From an uncultured Prolixibacteraceae bacterium (GTDB lineage Bacteria; Bacteroidota; Bacteroidia; Bacteroidales; Prolixibacteraceae), in contig CALGIG010000076.1 of NCBI GenBank assembly GCA_937915865.1, positions 1-64,000 of the forward strand: 64,000 nucleotides of DNA. The letters are read 5' to 3'. The position numbers were made by a program, and so were the translations under genes. This document shows, piece after piece, positions 25,052 through 32,449 of this stretch; the first letter of the stretch is position 1; each line of letters begins with the position of its first letter. The notes beneath the pieces were generated by a model. The model worked only from the letters and a program-made list of their open reading frames with translations, ran no database searches and was not told the origin of the DNA.

Positions 25052-26071
25052 ATGATGAATAAAAAAGTGATTTGGGTACCAGTTGTGTTAATCCCGGTTT
25101 GGGTATTTATTTATCACAACCTTCAAAACTTTACCGACTGGTTTATCGACCGTATTTTGCAACTGGAAAAAGGAAAACATATTACTGAAGCCCTTCGCTT
25201 TTTTGTTTTCGAGTTTCCGAAAGTGTTGTTGTTACTAACTTTAATAATATTCGTCGTTGGTATTATCCGCACTTTTTTTACACCTGAAAGAACCCGAAAA
25301 GCGCTTGAAGGAAAAAGAACTTTTACCGGCAACGTAATGGCCGCAACCTTGGGTATTATAACTCCTTTCTGCTCCTGCTCGGCAATTCCGTTGTTTTTGG
25401 GTTTTATTGAATCAGGAGTACCGCTTGGCGTAACATTTTCATTTCTTATTTCGGCGCCCATGATAAACGAAGTTGCAATTATTCTGCTTTATGGCCTTTT
25501 TGGCTGGAAGGTAGCAGCTATTTACATTGGTACCGGACTCGTAATTGCCATTTTTTCGGGATGGTTAATTGGTTTACTGAAACGTGAAAAATGGGTTGAG
25601 CCGTGGGTATATCAGGCTCATTTCGGAAATAAGGAAGTTGTTGAAGAAAAGCTGAATTTTGCCAAACGAATCAATCTTGGCATTGAAGCTGTGAAGGAGA
25701 TTGTTGGGAAAGTATGGTTGTTTGTTGGTTTGGGAATTGTTGTAGGTGCAGGAGTTCATGGTTATGTTCCCCAGGAATTTATGGCTTCGTTGATGGGCAA
25801 ATCGGTCTGGTATTCAGTTCCGCTTTCAGTACTAATTGGTATTCCGCTATATTCAAACGCAGCCGGAATTGTTCCAATTGTTTCGGTTTTAATTGAAAAA
25901 GGAGTTTCATTAGGAACTGCTCTGGCTTTTATGATGTCGGTTATCGGGCTTTCATTACCCGAAATGATTATTCTTCGAAAAGTACTTACCATGCCCTTGA
26001 TAGTTACTTTTATTGGAATTGTAGGAACTGGTATCCTGATTGTTGGGTATCTATTCAATTATATATTTTAA
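25052..26071 (+). CDS. arsP: ArsP/YraQ-like permease, probable trivalent organoarsenical efflux
   Basis: A 339-residue inner-membrane protein of the DUF318/YraQ permease family. The signature TPFCSCSAIPLFLGFIESGVP holds two closely spaced cysteines, and GIPLYSNAAGIVPIV is the second-half counterpart. ArsP of this family exports methylarsenite and trivalent roxarsone in Campylobacter. The start is ATG at 25052 (or 25055), placed after the operator; a TTG-initiated longer form would run through it. It is 18 bases ahead of the P5CR-like gene. Family membership is clear; substrate is inferred from the island. Confidence 0.82.
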   Translation: MMNKKVIWVPVVLIPVWVFIYHNLQNFTDWFIDRILQLEKGKHITEALRFFVFEFPKVLLLLTLIIFVVGIIRTFFTPERTRKALEGKRTFTGNVMAATLGIITPFCSCSAIPLFLGFIESGVPLGVTFSFLISAPMINEVAIILLYGLFGWKVAAIYIGTGLVIAIFSGWLIGLLKREKWVEPWVYQAHFGNKEVVEEKLNFAKRINLGIEAVKEIVGKVWLFVGLGIVVGAGVHGYVPQEFMASLMGKSVWYSVPLSVLIGIPLYSNAAGIVPIVSVLIEKGVSLGTALAFMMSVIGLSLPEMIILRKVLTMPLIVTFIGIVGTGILIVGYLFNYIF

Positions 26072-26089
26072 AAATTAAACAACAAAATC

Positions 26090-26860
26090 ATGAAAACAAC
26101 TTCTATTGGCTTTATTGGTGGTGGCCGAATCACCCGGATATTTCTTCAGGCTTTAGTAAAAAAAGGATTTCAATTTGAAAAAGTACTTGTTTTTGATTCA
26201 AACAACGAAGTTTCTGAGTCGTTAAGAAAACAGTTCCCATTTATTGAAATAGCTGATTTGATAAATGTTGCAAACCAACCAACAGTTTTTATTGCGTTGC
26301 ATCCACCTGTTATTTTGGAAACATTACAAAAAATTGGAGATACAATCCAGAAAAATACCTGTGTTGTTTCGCTGGCACCAAAAATTACAATCGAAAAAAT
26401 TGCTTCAATTTTAAAAACCGGAAACATTGCCCGTATGATTCCTAATGCAACTTCGTACATCAATCAGGGGTACAACCCCATTACATTCGGCAATAGTTTT
26501 GACCAGCAGGATAAAGCTGATTTATTATACTTGCTGAAATTGCTTGGACATACGTTTGAGGTAGAAGAACAAAAGCTCGAACCGTATGCTATTTTATCGG
26601 CAATGCTTCCCACATATTTTTGGTTTCAGTGGAATGAACTGGTTAAAATTGGTGCGCAGATTGGCCTTTCTGAAGAAGAATCGAAGGCTTCGGTACAAAA
26701 TACACTGGTTGCGGCTATTAGTTTAATGTTCGATTCGGGTCTTTCGCCTGAGAAAGTAATAGATTTAATTCCTGTGAAACCTATTGGCGAAAGCGAAACG
26801 TTGGTTACAGAAATCTACCAAACTAAACTGACCGGCTTATTCGCGAAGATTAAACCATAG
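26090..26860 (+). CDS. Pyrroline-5-carboxylate-reductase-like oxidoreductase of the arsenic operon
   Basis: 256 residues. The Rossmann N-terminus SIGFIGGGRITRIFLQAL matches the ProC nucleotide loop, and KNTCVVSLAPKITIEKI and IARMIPNATSYINQG correspond to VSVIAGV and RVMPNTP in true ProC. The C-terminal dimerisation domain is recognisable (WNELVKIGAQIGLSEEESKASVQNTLVAAISLMFDSG), but the usual SPGGTT active-site segment reads PVKPIGESE, and GSGPAY reads SAMLPTY. It is therefore a divergent paralogue probably acting on something other than P5C. It sits between permease and ArsR in an arsenic operon. Role unknown. Confidence 0.8.
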   Translation: MKTTSIGFIGGGRITRIFLQALVKKGFQFEKVLVFDSNNEVSESLRKQFPFIEIADLINVANQPTVFIALHPPVILETLQKIGDTIQKNTCVVSLAPKITIEKIASILKTGNIARMIPNATSYINQGYNPITFGNSFDQQDKADLLYLLKLLGHTFEVEEQKLEPYAILSAMLPTYFWFQWNELVKIGAQIGLSEEESKASVQNTLVAAISLMFDSGLSPEKVIDLIPVKPIGESETLVTEIYQTKLTGLFAKIKP

Positions 26861-26897
26861 GTTTTGTTTATAATCCGAAGCTTTAATCAAAACTTAA

Positions 26898-26915
26898 TGA
26901 CGCATTTATACGTTG
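26898..26915 (+). promoter_or_regulatory. ArsR operator, class B, upstream copy (TGACGCA-N4-TACGTTG)
   Basis: Same 7-4-7 layout as the site at 23133, with spacer TTTA and imperfect arms. Its start lies 28 bases before the start of the second copy, placing both on nearly the same face at about 2.7 helical turns. Confidence 0.55.
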
Positions 26916-26925
26916 TATTTTATTA

Positions 26926-26943
26926 TGACGTATATTTGCGTTA
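26926..26943 (+). promoter_or_regulatory. ArsR operator, class B, with embedded -7 element
   Basis: TGACGTA, TATT, TGCGTTA. Positions 26931-26938 read TATATTTG, an exact TAnnTTTG -7 element, so the operator covers the promoter. It ends 20 bases before the ArsR start at 26963. Confidence 0.65.
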
Positions 26944-26962
26944 TATTTTTAATAAAAGGAAT

Positions 26963-27298
26963 ATGGTTACTGCAAAAACTGTACTTTTCGACGAATCGAT
27001 TCAGGAAAAAGCAAGGCTGTTTAAGGCGCTGGCTCATCCGGCCAGGTTACAAATCCTTCAATTCCTGGCTGCGACAAAAACTTGTATCTCAGGTGATATT
27101 TCCGACGAATTGCCACTTAGCCGGACAACGGTTAATCAGCATTTAAGCGAATTAAAAGAAGCTGGTTTGATAAAAGGACACGTAGAAGGAGTAAAAATGA
27201 AATATTGTTTGGACGGCGAAAAAATGAAGGAAATGAAAGACCTGCTAAGCTCGTTTCTGGAAGAAATTCAGCTTACCGACGACTTTAAATGTCAGTAG
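26963..27298 (+). CDS. arsR: ArsR-family repressor of the arsC-acr3 unit
   Basis: A 111-residue winged-helix protein: FKALAHPARLQILQFL and recognition helix SRTTVNQHLSELKEAGLI. C41, C82 and C110 match positions in the ArsR at 22753. The open frame extends to 26864, but that extension would include both operator sites, so ATG at 26963, preceded by AAAAGGA, is the start. It is followed by arsC after 60 bases. It probably controls itself, arsC and acr3, and shares its operator type with the divergent minus-strand operon. Confidence 0.9.
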   Translation: MVTAKTVLFDESIQEKARLFKALAHPARLQILQFLAATKTCISGDISDELPLSRTTVNQHLSELKEAGLIKGHVEGVKMKYCLDGEKMKEMKDLLSSFLEEIQLTDDFKCQ

Positions 27299-27358
27299 GG
27301 CCGATTGGATATTACTCGCATTTTCAAATCTTCAAATTAAAACACTAATTATCTTCTC

Positions 27359-27787
27359 ATGAAAATTCTAATTCTTTGTACAGGAAATAGCTGTAGAAGC
27401 CAGATGGCGCACGGTTTTTTGCAGTCGTTTGATCCGAATATAACTGTTTGTTCTGCCGGAACAGAAGCCTCAGGCAAATTGAACTCAAAGGCCGTATCTG
27501 TGATGAAAGAAGCAGGAATAGATATTAGTCGCCACACCTCCGATTCGGTTGATATGTACCTGAATGAAGAATGGGACTACGTGATAACCGTTTGTGGTGG
27601 CGCCAACGAAAGCTGTCCGGCATTTATTGGCAAGGTAAAACACCGTTTGCATATTGGTTTCGACGATCCATCGCACGCAACTGGTACCGACGATTTTATC
27701 TGGAGCGAATTTCGCCGGGTTCGTGATGAAATTAAAGCTGGTTTTTGGAAGTTTTACAATGAGTCGATTCGAAAATTTGACAATTAG
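27359..27787 (+). CDS. arsC: Arsenate reductase, thioredoxin-coupled
   Basis: Reduces arsenate to arsenite in the cytosol. The 142-residue protein has the low-molecular-weight phosphatase P-loop CTGNSCRS (C7 nucleophile) and the relay cysteines C79 and C86 in TVCGGANESCP, equivalent to C82/C89 of the Staphylococcus pI258 enzyme. DDPSHATG supplies the general-acid Asp. The relay Cys pair means thioredoxin, not glutaredoxin, is the reductant. It is followed 13 bases later by the Acr3 efflux gene, giving the standard reduce-and-export pair. Confidence 0.96.
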   Translation: MKILILCTGNSCRSQMAHGFLQSFDPNITVCSAGTEASGKLNSKAVSVMKEAGIDISRHTSDSVDMYLNEEWDYVITVCGGANESCPAFIGKVKHRLHIGFDDPSHATGTDDFIWSEFRRVRDEIKAGFWKFYNESIRKFDN

Positions 27788-27800
27788 CAAATTGGAAAAT

Positions 27801-28847
27801 ATGAAAACACGTCTGAAATTTCTCGACCGCTATCTTACAATTTGGATTTTCCTGGCCATGTTTGCAGGGATTTTTATGGGCTGGGCAAATCCAGAAATTG
27901 CTAGGTTTTGGGATAGTCTTTCGGCTGGAACAACGAATATACCTATTGCTGTTGGCTTAATTGTAATGATGTACCCGCCTTTGGCCAAAGTAAAATACGA
28001 AGAGCTTGGCGATGTTTTCCGAAATATTAAGGTTCTTGGCTTATCGCTGGTTCAGAACTGGCTGATTGGTCCGGTTCTAATGTTTTTGCTAGCCATTCTG
28101 TTTTTACAGTTCAATATCGATTACATGTACGGACTTATCCTGATTGGCTTGGCACGTTGCATCGCAATGGTCATTGTGTGGAACGATCTGGCGAAAGGCG
28201 ATACGCAGTATGCGGCTGGTTTGGTCGCATTTAATTCAATATTCCAGGTATTATTTTTCTCGGTGTATGCATACGTTTTTATAGCCATTCTGCCCGGTTG
28301 GTTCGGGTTGCCGGTAAACAATACAGTATCGCAAATTACAATTGGCCAAATTGCCGAAAGTGTTTTCATTTACCTGGGCATACCGTTTATTGCAGGCTTT
28401 CTTACTCGTTTTATTCTGGTAAGGGCAAAGAGCAAAGAGTGGTACCAAACCCGGTTTGTCCCCAAAATTAGTCCGCTAACATTGATTGCCTTGTTGTTTA
28501 CCATCGTTGTTATGTTTTCGCTAAAGGGCGAATATATTGTGAAAATTCCGATGGATGTTGTTCGGATTGCAATTCCGCTGATTATCTATTTTGTAGTCAT
28601 GTTCGTTGCGTCTTTCATTATGAGCAAACGGGTGGGTGCAACTTACGAGCAGGCCACTACCCTTTCGTTTACAGCGGCCAGCAATAATTTTGAATTAGCC
28701 ATTGCTGTTACTATTGCTATTTTTGGCGTTAATTCGGGCGAAGCTTTTGCTGCCGTAATAGGGCCGCTGGTTGAAGTTCCGGTTATGATTGGTCTGGTAA
28801 ATGTTGCTTTTTGGTTTAAAAAGAAATATTACTGGCGAACGAAATAG
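27801..28847 (+). CDS. acr3: Arsenite efflux transporter Acr3
   Basis: A 348-residue inner-membrane carrier with ten predicted helices that exports As(III) using the proton gradient. The family signature GLARCIAMVIVWNDLAKGD contains the essential Cys, and TLSFTAASNNFELAIAV and GEAFAAVIGPLVEVPVMI match the conserved second half. Starts at 27654 and 27759 exist in frame but overlap arsC; ATG at 27801 begins at the usual Acr3 N-terminus (LKFLDRYLTIWIFLAM). It is the last gene of the island and is followed by a hairpin at 28851. Confidence 0.95.
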   Translation: MKTRLKFLDRYLTIWIFLAMFAGIFMGWANPEIARFWDSLSAGTTNIPIAVGLIVMMYPPLAKVKYEELGDVFRNIKVLGLSLVQNWLIGPVLMFLLAILFLQFNIDYMYGLILIGLARCIAMVIVWNDLAKGDTQYAAGLVAFNSIFQVLFFSVYAYVFIAILPGWFGLPVNNTVSQITIGQIAESVFIYLGIPFIAGFLTRFILVRAKSKEWYQTRFVPKISPLTLIALLFTIVVMFSLKGEYIVKIPMDVVRIAIPLIIYFVVMFVASFIMSKRVGATYEQATTLSFTAASNNFELAIAVTIAIFGVNSGEAFAAVIGPLVEVPVMIGLVNVAFWFKKKYYWRTK

Positions 28848-28850
28848 CCA

Positions 28851-28867
28851 TCTCGCCTAAGGTGAGA
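28851..28867 (+). terminator. Hairpin just past acr3 (weak terminator)
   Basis: TCTCGCC / GGTGAGA with a TAA loop and one mismatch, three bases after the stop codon. No T-run follows, so efficient termination is doubtful. Confidence 0.35.
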
Positions 28868-29008
28868 CAAACCCAATCGCAGACTTCGGCGTGAGCTCAG
28901 TCGAACGATGCGCGGGGTGGGTCGAGATAAAAGTGCAAGTTGAAATGCGACATTATTTCATTCTCATTACTTAATACCTTGCTATAAAATCAAAGATCGA
29001 AATTTGTT
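28868..29008. other. GC-richer intergenic segment with a GTGAGCTCAGTCGAAC element
   Basis: Between acr3 and the tandem repeat there is no reading frame of note. Positions 28880-28927 are distinctly GC-rich and contain GAGCTC next to TCGA-type dyads, resembling dispersed intergenic repeats of other genomes. Its copy number cannot be judged from one window. Confidence 0.4.
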
Positions 29009-29212
29009 AAGTGGCTTTTTTATCCCAAACTGACAGCGGCAAGCCGAAAAGTTCACTTTTTTGCCTCCCGCTGATAGCGGCAACCCAGAAAGAACACTTT
29101 TTTATCTCCCGCTGACAGCGGCGACAAAAAAAGTACTCTTTTTTACTTCCCGCTATTGTCGGCATCCGTTCAAGTATTCTTTTTCATTTCCCGCCATCAA
29201 TTTCACTGTAAA
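29009..29212. repeat. Five 41-bp tandem repeats with internal palindrome
   Basis: Units start at 29009, 29049, 29090, 29131 and 29172, a period of 40-41 bp, with a sixth, truncated start at 29213. The degenerate unit is AAGTNNACTTTTTT, a few bases, CCCGCTGACAGCGG, and a C/A-rich tail. The CCCGCTGACAGCGG core is a near-palindrome. The first three units are the best preserved and the last two are decayed. The array lies wholly between acr3 and the DUF6261-like gene. Confidence 0.8.
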
Positions 29213-29394
29213 AAGTGGCCTTTGCAACTAAAAGATGGTTCTGATCATATTCAAATATTCAATAATTTCATTTAGAAAAAGACGTGACCTACTTAACTTA
29301 AGATGTTATAAAACACTTTAACAGTTTCAAATTGCAATTAATTAAAACCATTTAGTTAAATTGTATCATAATTCTATTTACAAAACTTTAACTT

Positions 29395-30138
29395 ATGAAA
29401 CTAATTTTAGAACCTTTAACAACAAGTACACTTACCAATCTGGAAGCCGGACAATTGATCCGACGCCATTTAACCGATTGGGGAACCATCGACGCTACTC
29501 TTAAAACCAATGCTCCGCTAAACAAGTATTTTCAGTCTTTAACTTCAAAGGTGGAAGTGTACGAGAAAGCCATCTTACAGGTACGTAAGAACGAAGAAAC
29601 AGAGAGAGTTGTGAATGCTGATGCAGCCCGCGACAAAGCAATTACTGCTTTTGGTTTTGCCCTGAAATTATACGCTGTTTCGGATGTCGACGAAGAACTT
29701 GAGGCCAGTCGTAGCCTTGGAATTTTATTCAGATCGTATAAAAACCTGACTAAATTGAATTATGAAGCCGAAACGCTTGCGTTGGATAAGTTAACCGGCG
29801 AGCTAAATTCAGCAACCTATAAAAGCAAAGTGGATTCGCTAAATATAGGCAGATATGTAACCCGTATGATTGACACCAATACCGCTTTTAAGTCATTGTT
29901 TTCGGGTCGAATGGTTGAAACGGCAACAACCGAAACCTATATTTTAAAGACGGTACGGCTTGAAATGCAGACTACTTACAGCGAAATGTGCGACTATGTG
30001 CTGGCCATGGCCAAAGCTTTAAATACACCGCTTTTTACATCAACTCTTAATTTAATAAATACAGCCCGTAAATATTACGCCGACCTGGTTGCCCGCCGTA
30101 CAACAAAAAAAGCAGAACCTGATAAGCCTGCTGAATAA
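29395..30138 (+). CDS. DUF6261-like protein, function unknown
   Basis: 247 residues, cytosolic, mostly helical with no signal peptide or membrane segment. The N-terminus MKLILEPLTTSTLTNLEAGQ and a later FRSYKNLTKLNYEAETLALDKL are typical of a Bacteroidota family I recall as DUF6261. The C-terminus is Lys/Pro/Glu-rich (RTTKKAEPDKPAE). Members often occur near repeats and in variable regions; here a 41-bp tandem array lies upstream and a 16-3-16 palindrome downstream. It stands alone, not in an operon. No biochemical function can be proposed. Confidence 0.75.
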   Translation: MKLILEPLTTSTLTNLEAGQLIRRHLTDWGTIDATLKTNAPLNKYFQSLTSKVEVYEKAILQVRKNEETERVVNADAARDKAITAFGFALKLYAVSDVDEELEASRSLGILFRSYKNLTKLNYEAETLALDKLTGELNSATYKSKVDSLNIGRYVTRMIDTNTAFKSLFSGRMVETATTETYILKTVRLEMQTTYSEMCDYVLAMAKALNTPLFTSTLNLINTARKYYADLVARRTTKKAEPDKPAE

Positions 30139-30268
30139 TCTTTTTCTTGGGTGGATGGTTTATTAAACCCGCCTTCTTTTCGAAACGAAAAGTTGAGCGG
30201 GTTTTGTTTTGTTGTGAAATTATTCAACCGCTTCGCGATTATGGAAACCGCTAAGCTCGTAGCAAAGC

Positions 30269-30303
30269 TAGTCATCGGGTGACTTCGAGTCACCCGATGA
30301 CTA
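30269..30303. repeat. Dispersed palindrome, copy 1 (16-3-16)
   Basis: Perfect arms TAGTCATCGGGTGACT and its complement separated by TCG. The same architecture and core (GGGTGACT...AGTCACCC) occurs at 32317 and 59473. An A-run follows on the plus strand and part of the 30139-30579 gap, otherwise geneless, is occupied by it. Confidence 0.8.
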
Positions 30304-30374
30304 AAAAACCGGTTGCTTTTCTGATTGTCTGGCGCCTCTCTTTCACCACTACGCAAATAATCCGTTTTTTTTGA

Positions 30375-30579
30375 TACCTTTGTCGCGTTAACAATCAAGT
30401 TTTTGTTGATTCTTTCTTAGCAATGCTTCGTTCTGCTATCCCGGGCAGGTCTTTTCATCGTCAAAATCGACATCAAAATCAACTTTCTTGTTGGATGGTT
30501 ATACCACGATAATTCTAGTGGTTACCCATCGGTATTTTTCACAATTAAGAGAGCTGCCTCGGTTTGCAGCATAAAATTT
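30375..30579 (+). promoter_or_regulatory. Promoter and long structured leader of the DEAD-box/cold-shock genes
   Basis: TACCTTTG at 30375-30382 is an exact -7 element; no TTTG lies 19 bases upstream. The resulting leader is about 190 bases with no open reading frame. It contains possible stems such as AATCAA/TTGATT (near 30392-30411) and GCTGC/GCAGC (near 30553-30569). Long leaders before helicase and cold-shock genes commonly give temperature-dependent expression; that role is inferred here. Confidence 0.55.
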
Positions 30580-31704
30580 ATGACATTTAAAGAATTAAAT
30601 ATTTCGGAGCCTATTCTGAAGGCTCTGGTAAATAAAAATTACACTTTCCCCACCCCTATTCAGGAACAAGCTATACCTGTAGCCTTATCCGGACGTGATA
30701 TTTTAGGAATTGCACAAACAGGTACTGGCAAAACTGCCGCTTTCGCTATACCAATTGTCCAACACTTGAACCAGGTTCAGTCCCCAAACAGGAAGCGGGA
30801 AATAAAAGCGCTGGTATTGACTCCCACCCGCGAACTTGCTATTCAGGTTGGTGAGAGTTTTTCGGATTATGCACAATATACAAGCCTGCGTCATGCAGTT
30901 ATTTTTGGGGGTGTAAATCAAAATCCGCAAGTTGATACATTAAGAAGAGGAGTTGATATTCTGATTGCTACACCAGGCCGTTTGCTCGATTTGATCAATC
31001 AGAAAATAATCGCATTGAATCACATCAACCATTTTGTTTTAGACGAAGCCGACCGCATGTTGGATATGGGTTTTATTCACGATATAAAACGGTTGTTACC
31101 CCTTTTGCCAGCGCGTAAGCAAACACTTTTTTTCTCGGCCACGATGCCCGAAGCTATTACCAATTTATCGAAATCGATACTGTATAAACCTGTAAAAATT
31201 GAAGTGGCCCCGGTGTCTTCGGTTGTCGATACCATTGAGCAGCACTTGTATTTTGTTGAAAAGCAACAAAAAAGCGAACTTCTTGTTTCTTTATTAAAAC
31301 AGGAGAGCGAAAAATCGGTTTTGGTTTTTTCACGAACCAAGCATGGTGCCGATAAAATTGCACGAATACTTAACCGCAAAGGGATTGATTGCGAATCTAT
31401 ACATGGAAATAAAACTCAGGGTGCGCGACAGCGGGCGCTGATCAATTTTAAGTCGGGGGCAACCCGGGTCATTGTTGCGACTGATATTGCTGCCCGTGGA
31501 ATAGATATTGTAAATCTGGAGTTGGTCATTAACTATGATTTACCTGATGTCCCGGAAACTTATGTGCACCGTATTGGTCGTACTGGTCGCGCCGGAAATC
31601 GCGGAACAGCATTGTCGTTTTGTTCGCAGGACGAACAAATCATGGTAAGAGATATTCAGAAATTGACTGGGCAAAAACTCAGCTCTACGCAAATTCAGGG
31701 ATAA
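30580..31704 (+). CDS. DEAD-box RNA helicase (RhlE-like)
   Basis: ATP-dependent RNA helicase of 374 residues acting in ribosome assembly or RNA decay. All core motifs are present in order: Q motif with PTPIQEQAI, AQTGTGKTAAF (Walker A), PTRELAIQ, TPGRLLD, DEADRMLD, SATMP, LVFSRTKHGADKIA, ATDIAARGIDI and HRIGRTGRAG. It stops soon after the second RecA domain, lacking the basic C-terminal extension of many family members. It is followed 26 bases later by a cold-shock-domain gene. Confidence 0.95.
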   Translation: MTFKELNISEPILKALVNKNYTFPTPIQEQAIPVALSGRDILGIAQTGTGKTAAFAIPIVQHLNQVQSPNRKREIKALVLTPTRELAIQVGESFSDYAQYTSLRHAVIFGGVNQNPQVDTLRRGVDILIATPGRLLDLINQKIIALNHINHFVLDEADRMLDMGFIHDIKRLLPLLPARKQTLFFSATMPEAITNLSKSILYKPVKIEVAPVSSVVDTIEQHLYFVEKQQKSELLVSLLKQESEKSVLVFSRTKHGADKIARILNRKGIDCESIHGNKTQGARQRALINFKSGATRVIVATDIAARGIDIVNLELVINYDLPDVPETYVHRIGRTGRAGNRGTALSFCSQDEQIMVRDIQKLTGQKLSSTQIQG

Positions 31705-31729
31705 GAATATAAACTGTAAAAAATTAGGA

Positions 31730-32173
31730 ATGGCAAAATCGATGACTTTTAATAAACGGGAACTGGAGAAAAAGCGAGAGAAAAAGCGCCAAGACAAACA
31801 AAAGCGTAAAGAGGATCGAAAAACAAATAGCGGAAGTGGATCGCTTGACGATATGATTGCGTATGTTGATGAAAATGGTATGATTAGCAGCACTCCACCC
31901 GATCCAAATAGTAAACAGGTGGTCGATGCCAGCGATATTTTAGTTTCTACTCCACAACGCGAAGAAGAAGAAAAAGTACCATTGAAAGGCCGTGTCGAGC
32001 ATTTCAACCGGGCCAAGGGCTATGGTTTTATTAAAGATATTGGTAGCATTGAGAAATATTTCTTTCATATAAGTAGTGCGCCTGAAGATATTCGCGAAGG
32101 TCAAATCGTTTATTTTGAATTAGAAAAAGGTCAAAAGGGCTTAAATGCAGTAAGAATAACCCTGGTAGATTAA
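31730..32173 (+). CDS. Cold-shock-domain protein with charged N-terminal extension
   Basis: 147 residues. The C-terminal part (about 80-147) is a cold-shock domain: KGRVEHFNRAKGYGFIKD is the RNP1-type motif and KYFFHIS the RNP2-type motif, binding single-stranded RNA. The N-terminal 35 residues are extremely basic and helical (KRELEKKREKKRQDKQKRK), followed by an acidic linker. It is directly behind the helicase gene and probably shares its transcript, suggesting joint work in RNA remodelling. Confidence 0.92.
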   Translation: MAKSMTFNKRELEKKREKKRQDKQKRKEDRKTNSGSGSLDDMIAYVDENGMISSTPPDPNSKQVVDASDILVSTPQREEEEKVPLKGRVEHFNRAKGYGFIKDIGSIEKYFFHISSAPEDIREGQIVYFELEKGQKGLNAVRITLVD

Positions 32174-32316
32174 AATTACTTATTACATTGTTGCTTAACC
32201 TTATAAATGTTCGATATAAAACTGATTGTGCAACAACCGAAATCCAGCAAGTAAATAAGGTTACGTAAGTTATGCCGGAATTTCTACTAAGGTCAAAAAT
32301 AATACCTTAAGAAAGC

Positions 32317-32351
32317 TAGTAAAGGCGTGATTTCAAGTCACACCCTGATTA
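32317..32351. repeat. Dispersed palindrome, copy 2 (16-3-16, decayed)
   Basis: TAGTAAAGGCGTGATT, TCA, AGTCACACCCTGATTA: 11 of 16 arm positions still pair. Length, spacer and flanking A-run match copy 1. It is in the 276-base gap between the cold-shock gene and the lgt terminator. Confidence 0.65.
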
Positions 32352-32395
32352 AAAAATACGCGGAAGAATCAAAAGCTGGATTGAAGTTATAAATA

Positions 32396-32431
32396 AAAAA
32401 TCCCTGAAATCATCAGACTTCAGGGATTTTT
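32396..32431 (-). terminator. Terminator of lgt (possibly bidirectional)
   Basis: A 13-bp perfect stem (AAAAATCCCTGAA, 32396-32408 with 32419-32431) and 10-base loop; A/T-runs on both sides make it usable by either strand. It lies 19 bases past the lgt stop. Confidence 0.88.
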
Positions 32432-32449
32432 CGTTAGTTCCAGAAACTA

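Noticed and set aside
26864..26962. N-terminal extension of the third ArsR
   Set aside because: The extension encodes an atypical aromatic-rich sequence and would cover both operator sites and the promoter; ATG at 26963 fits the family.
20791..28847. Arsenic island as a mobile element
   Set aside because: No integrase, transposase, direct-repeat ends or tRNA target were found in the window; horizontal origin is possible but not shown.
29009..29212. Possible CRISPR array
   Set aside because: The 41-bp period leaves no unique spacers, the units are degenerate along their whole length, and there are no cas genes.
31540..32016. A 158-codon minus-strand frame across the helicase and cold-shock genes
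   Set aside because: Antisense shadow of two well-supported genes, with Ser/Leu/Phe runs mirroring the Lys/Glu-rich sense strand.
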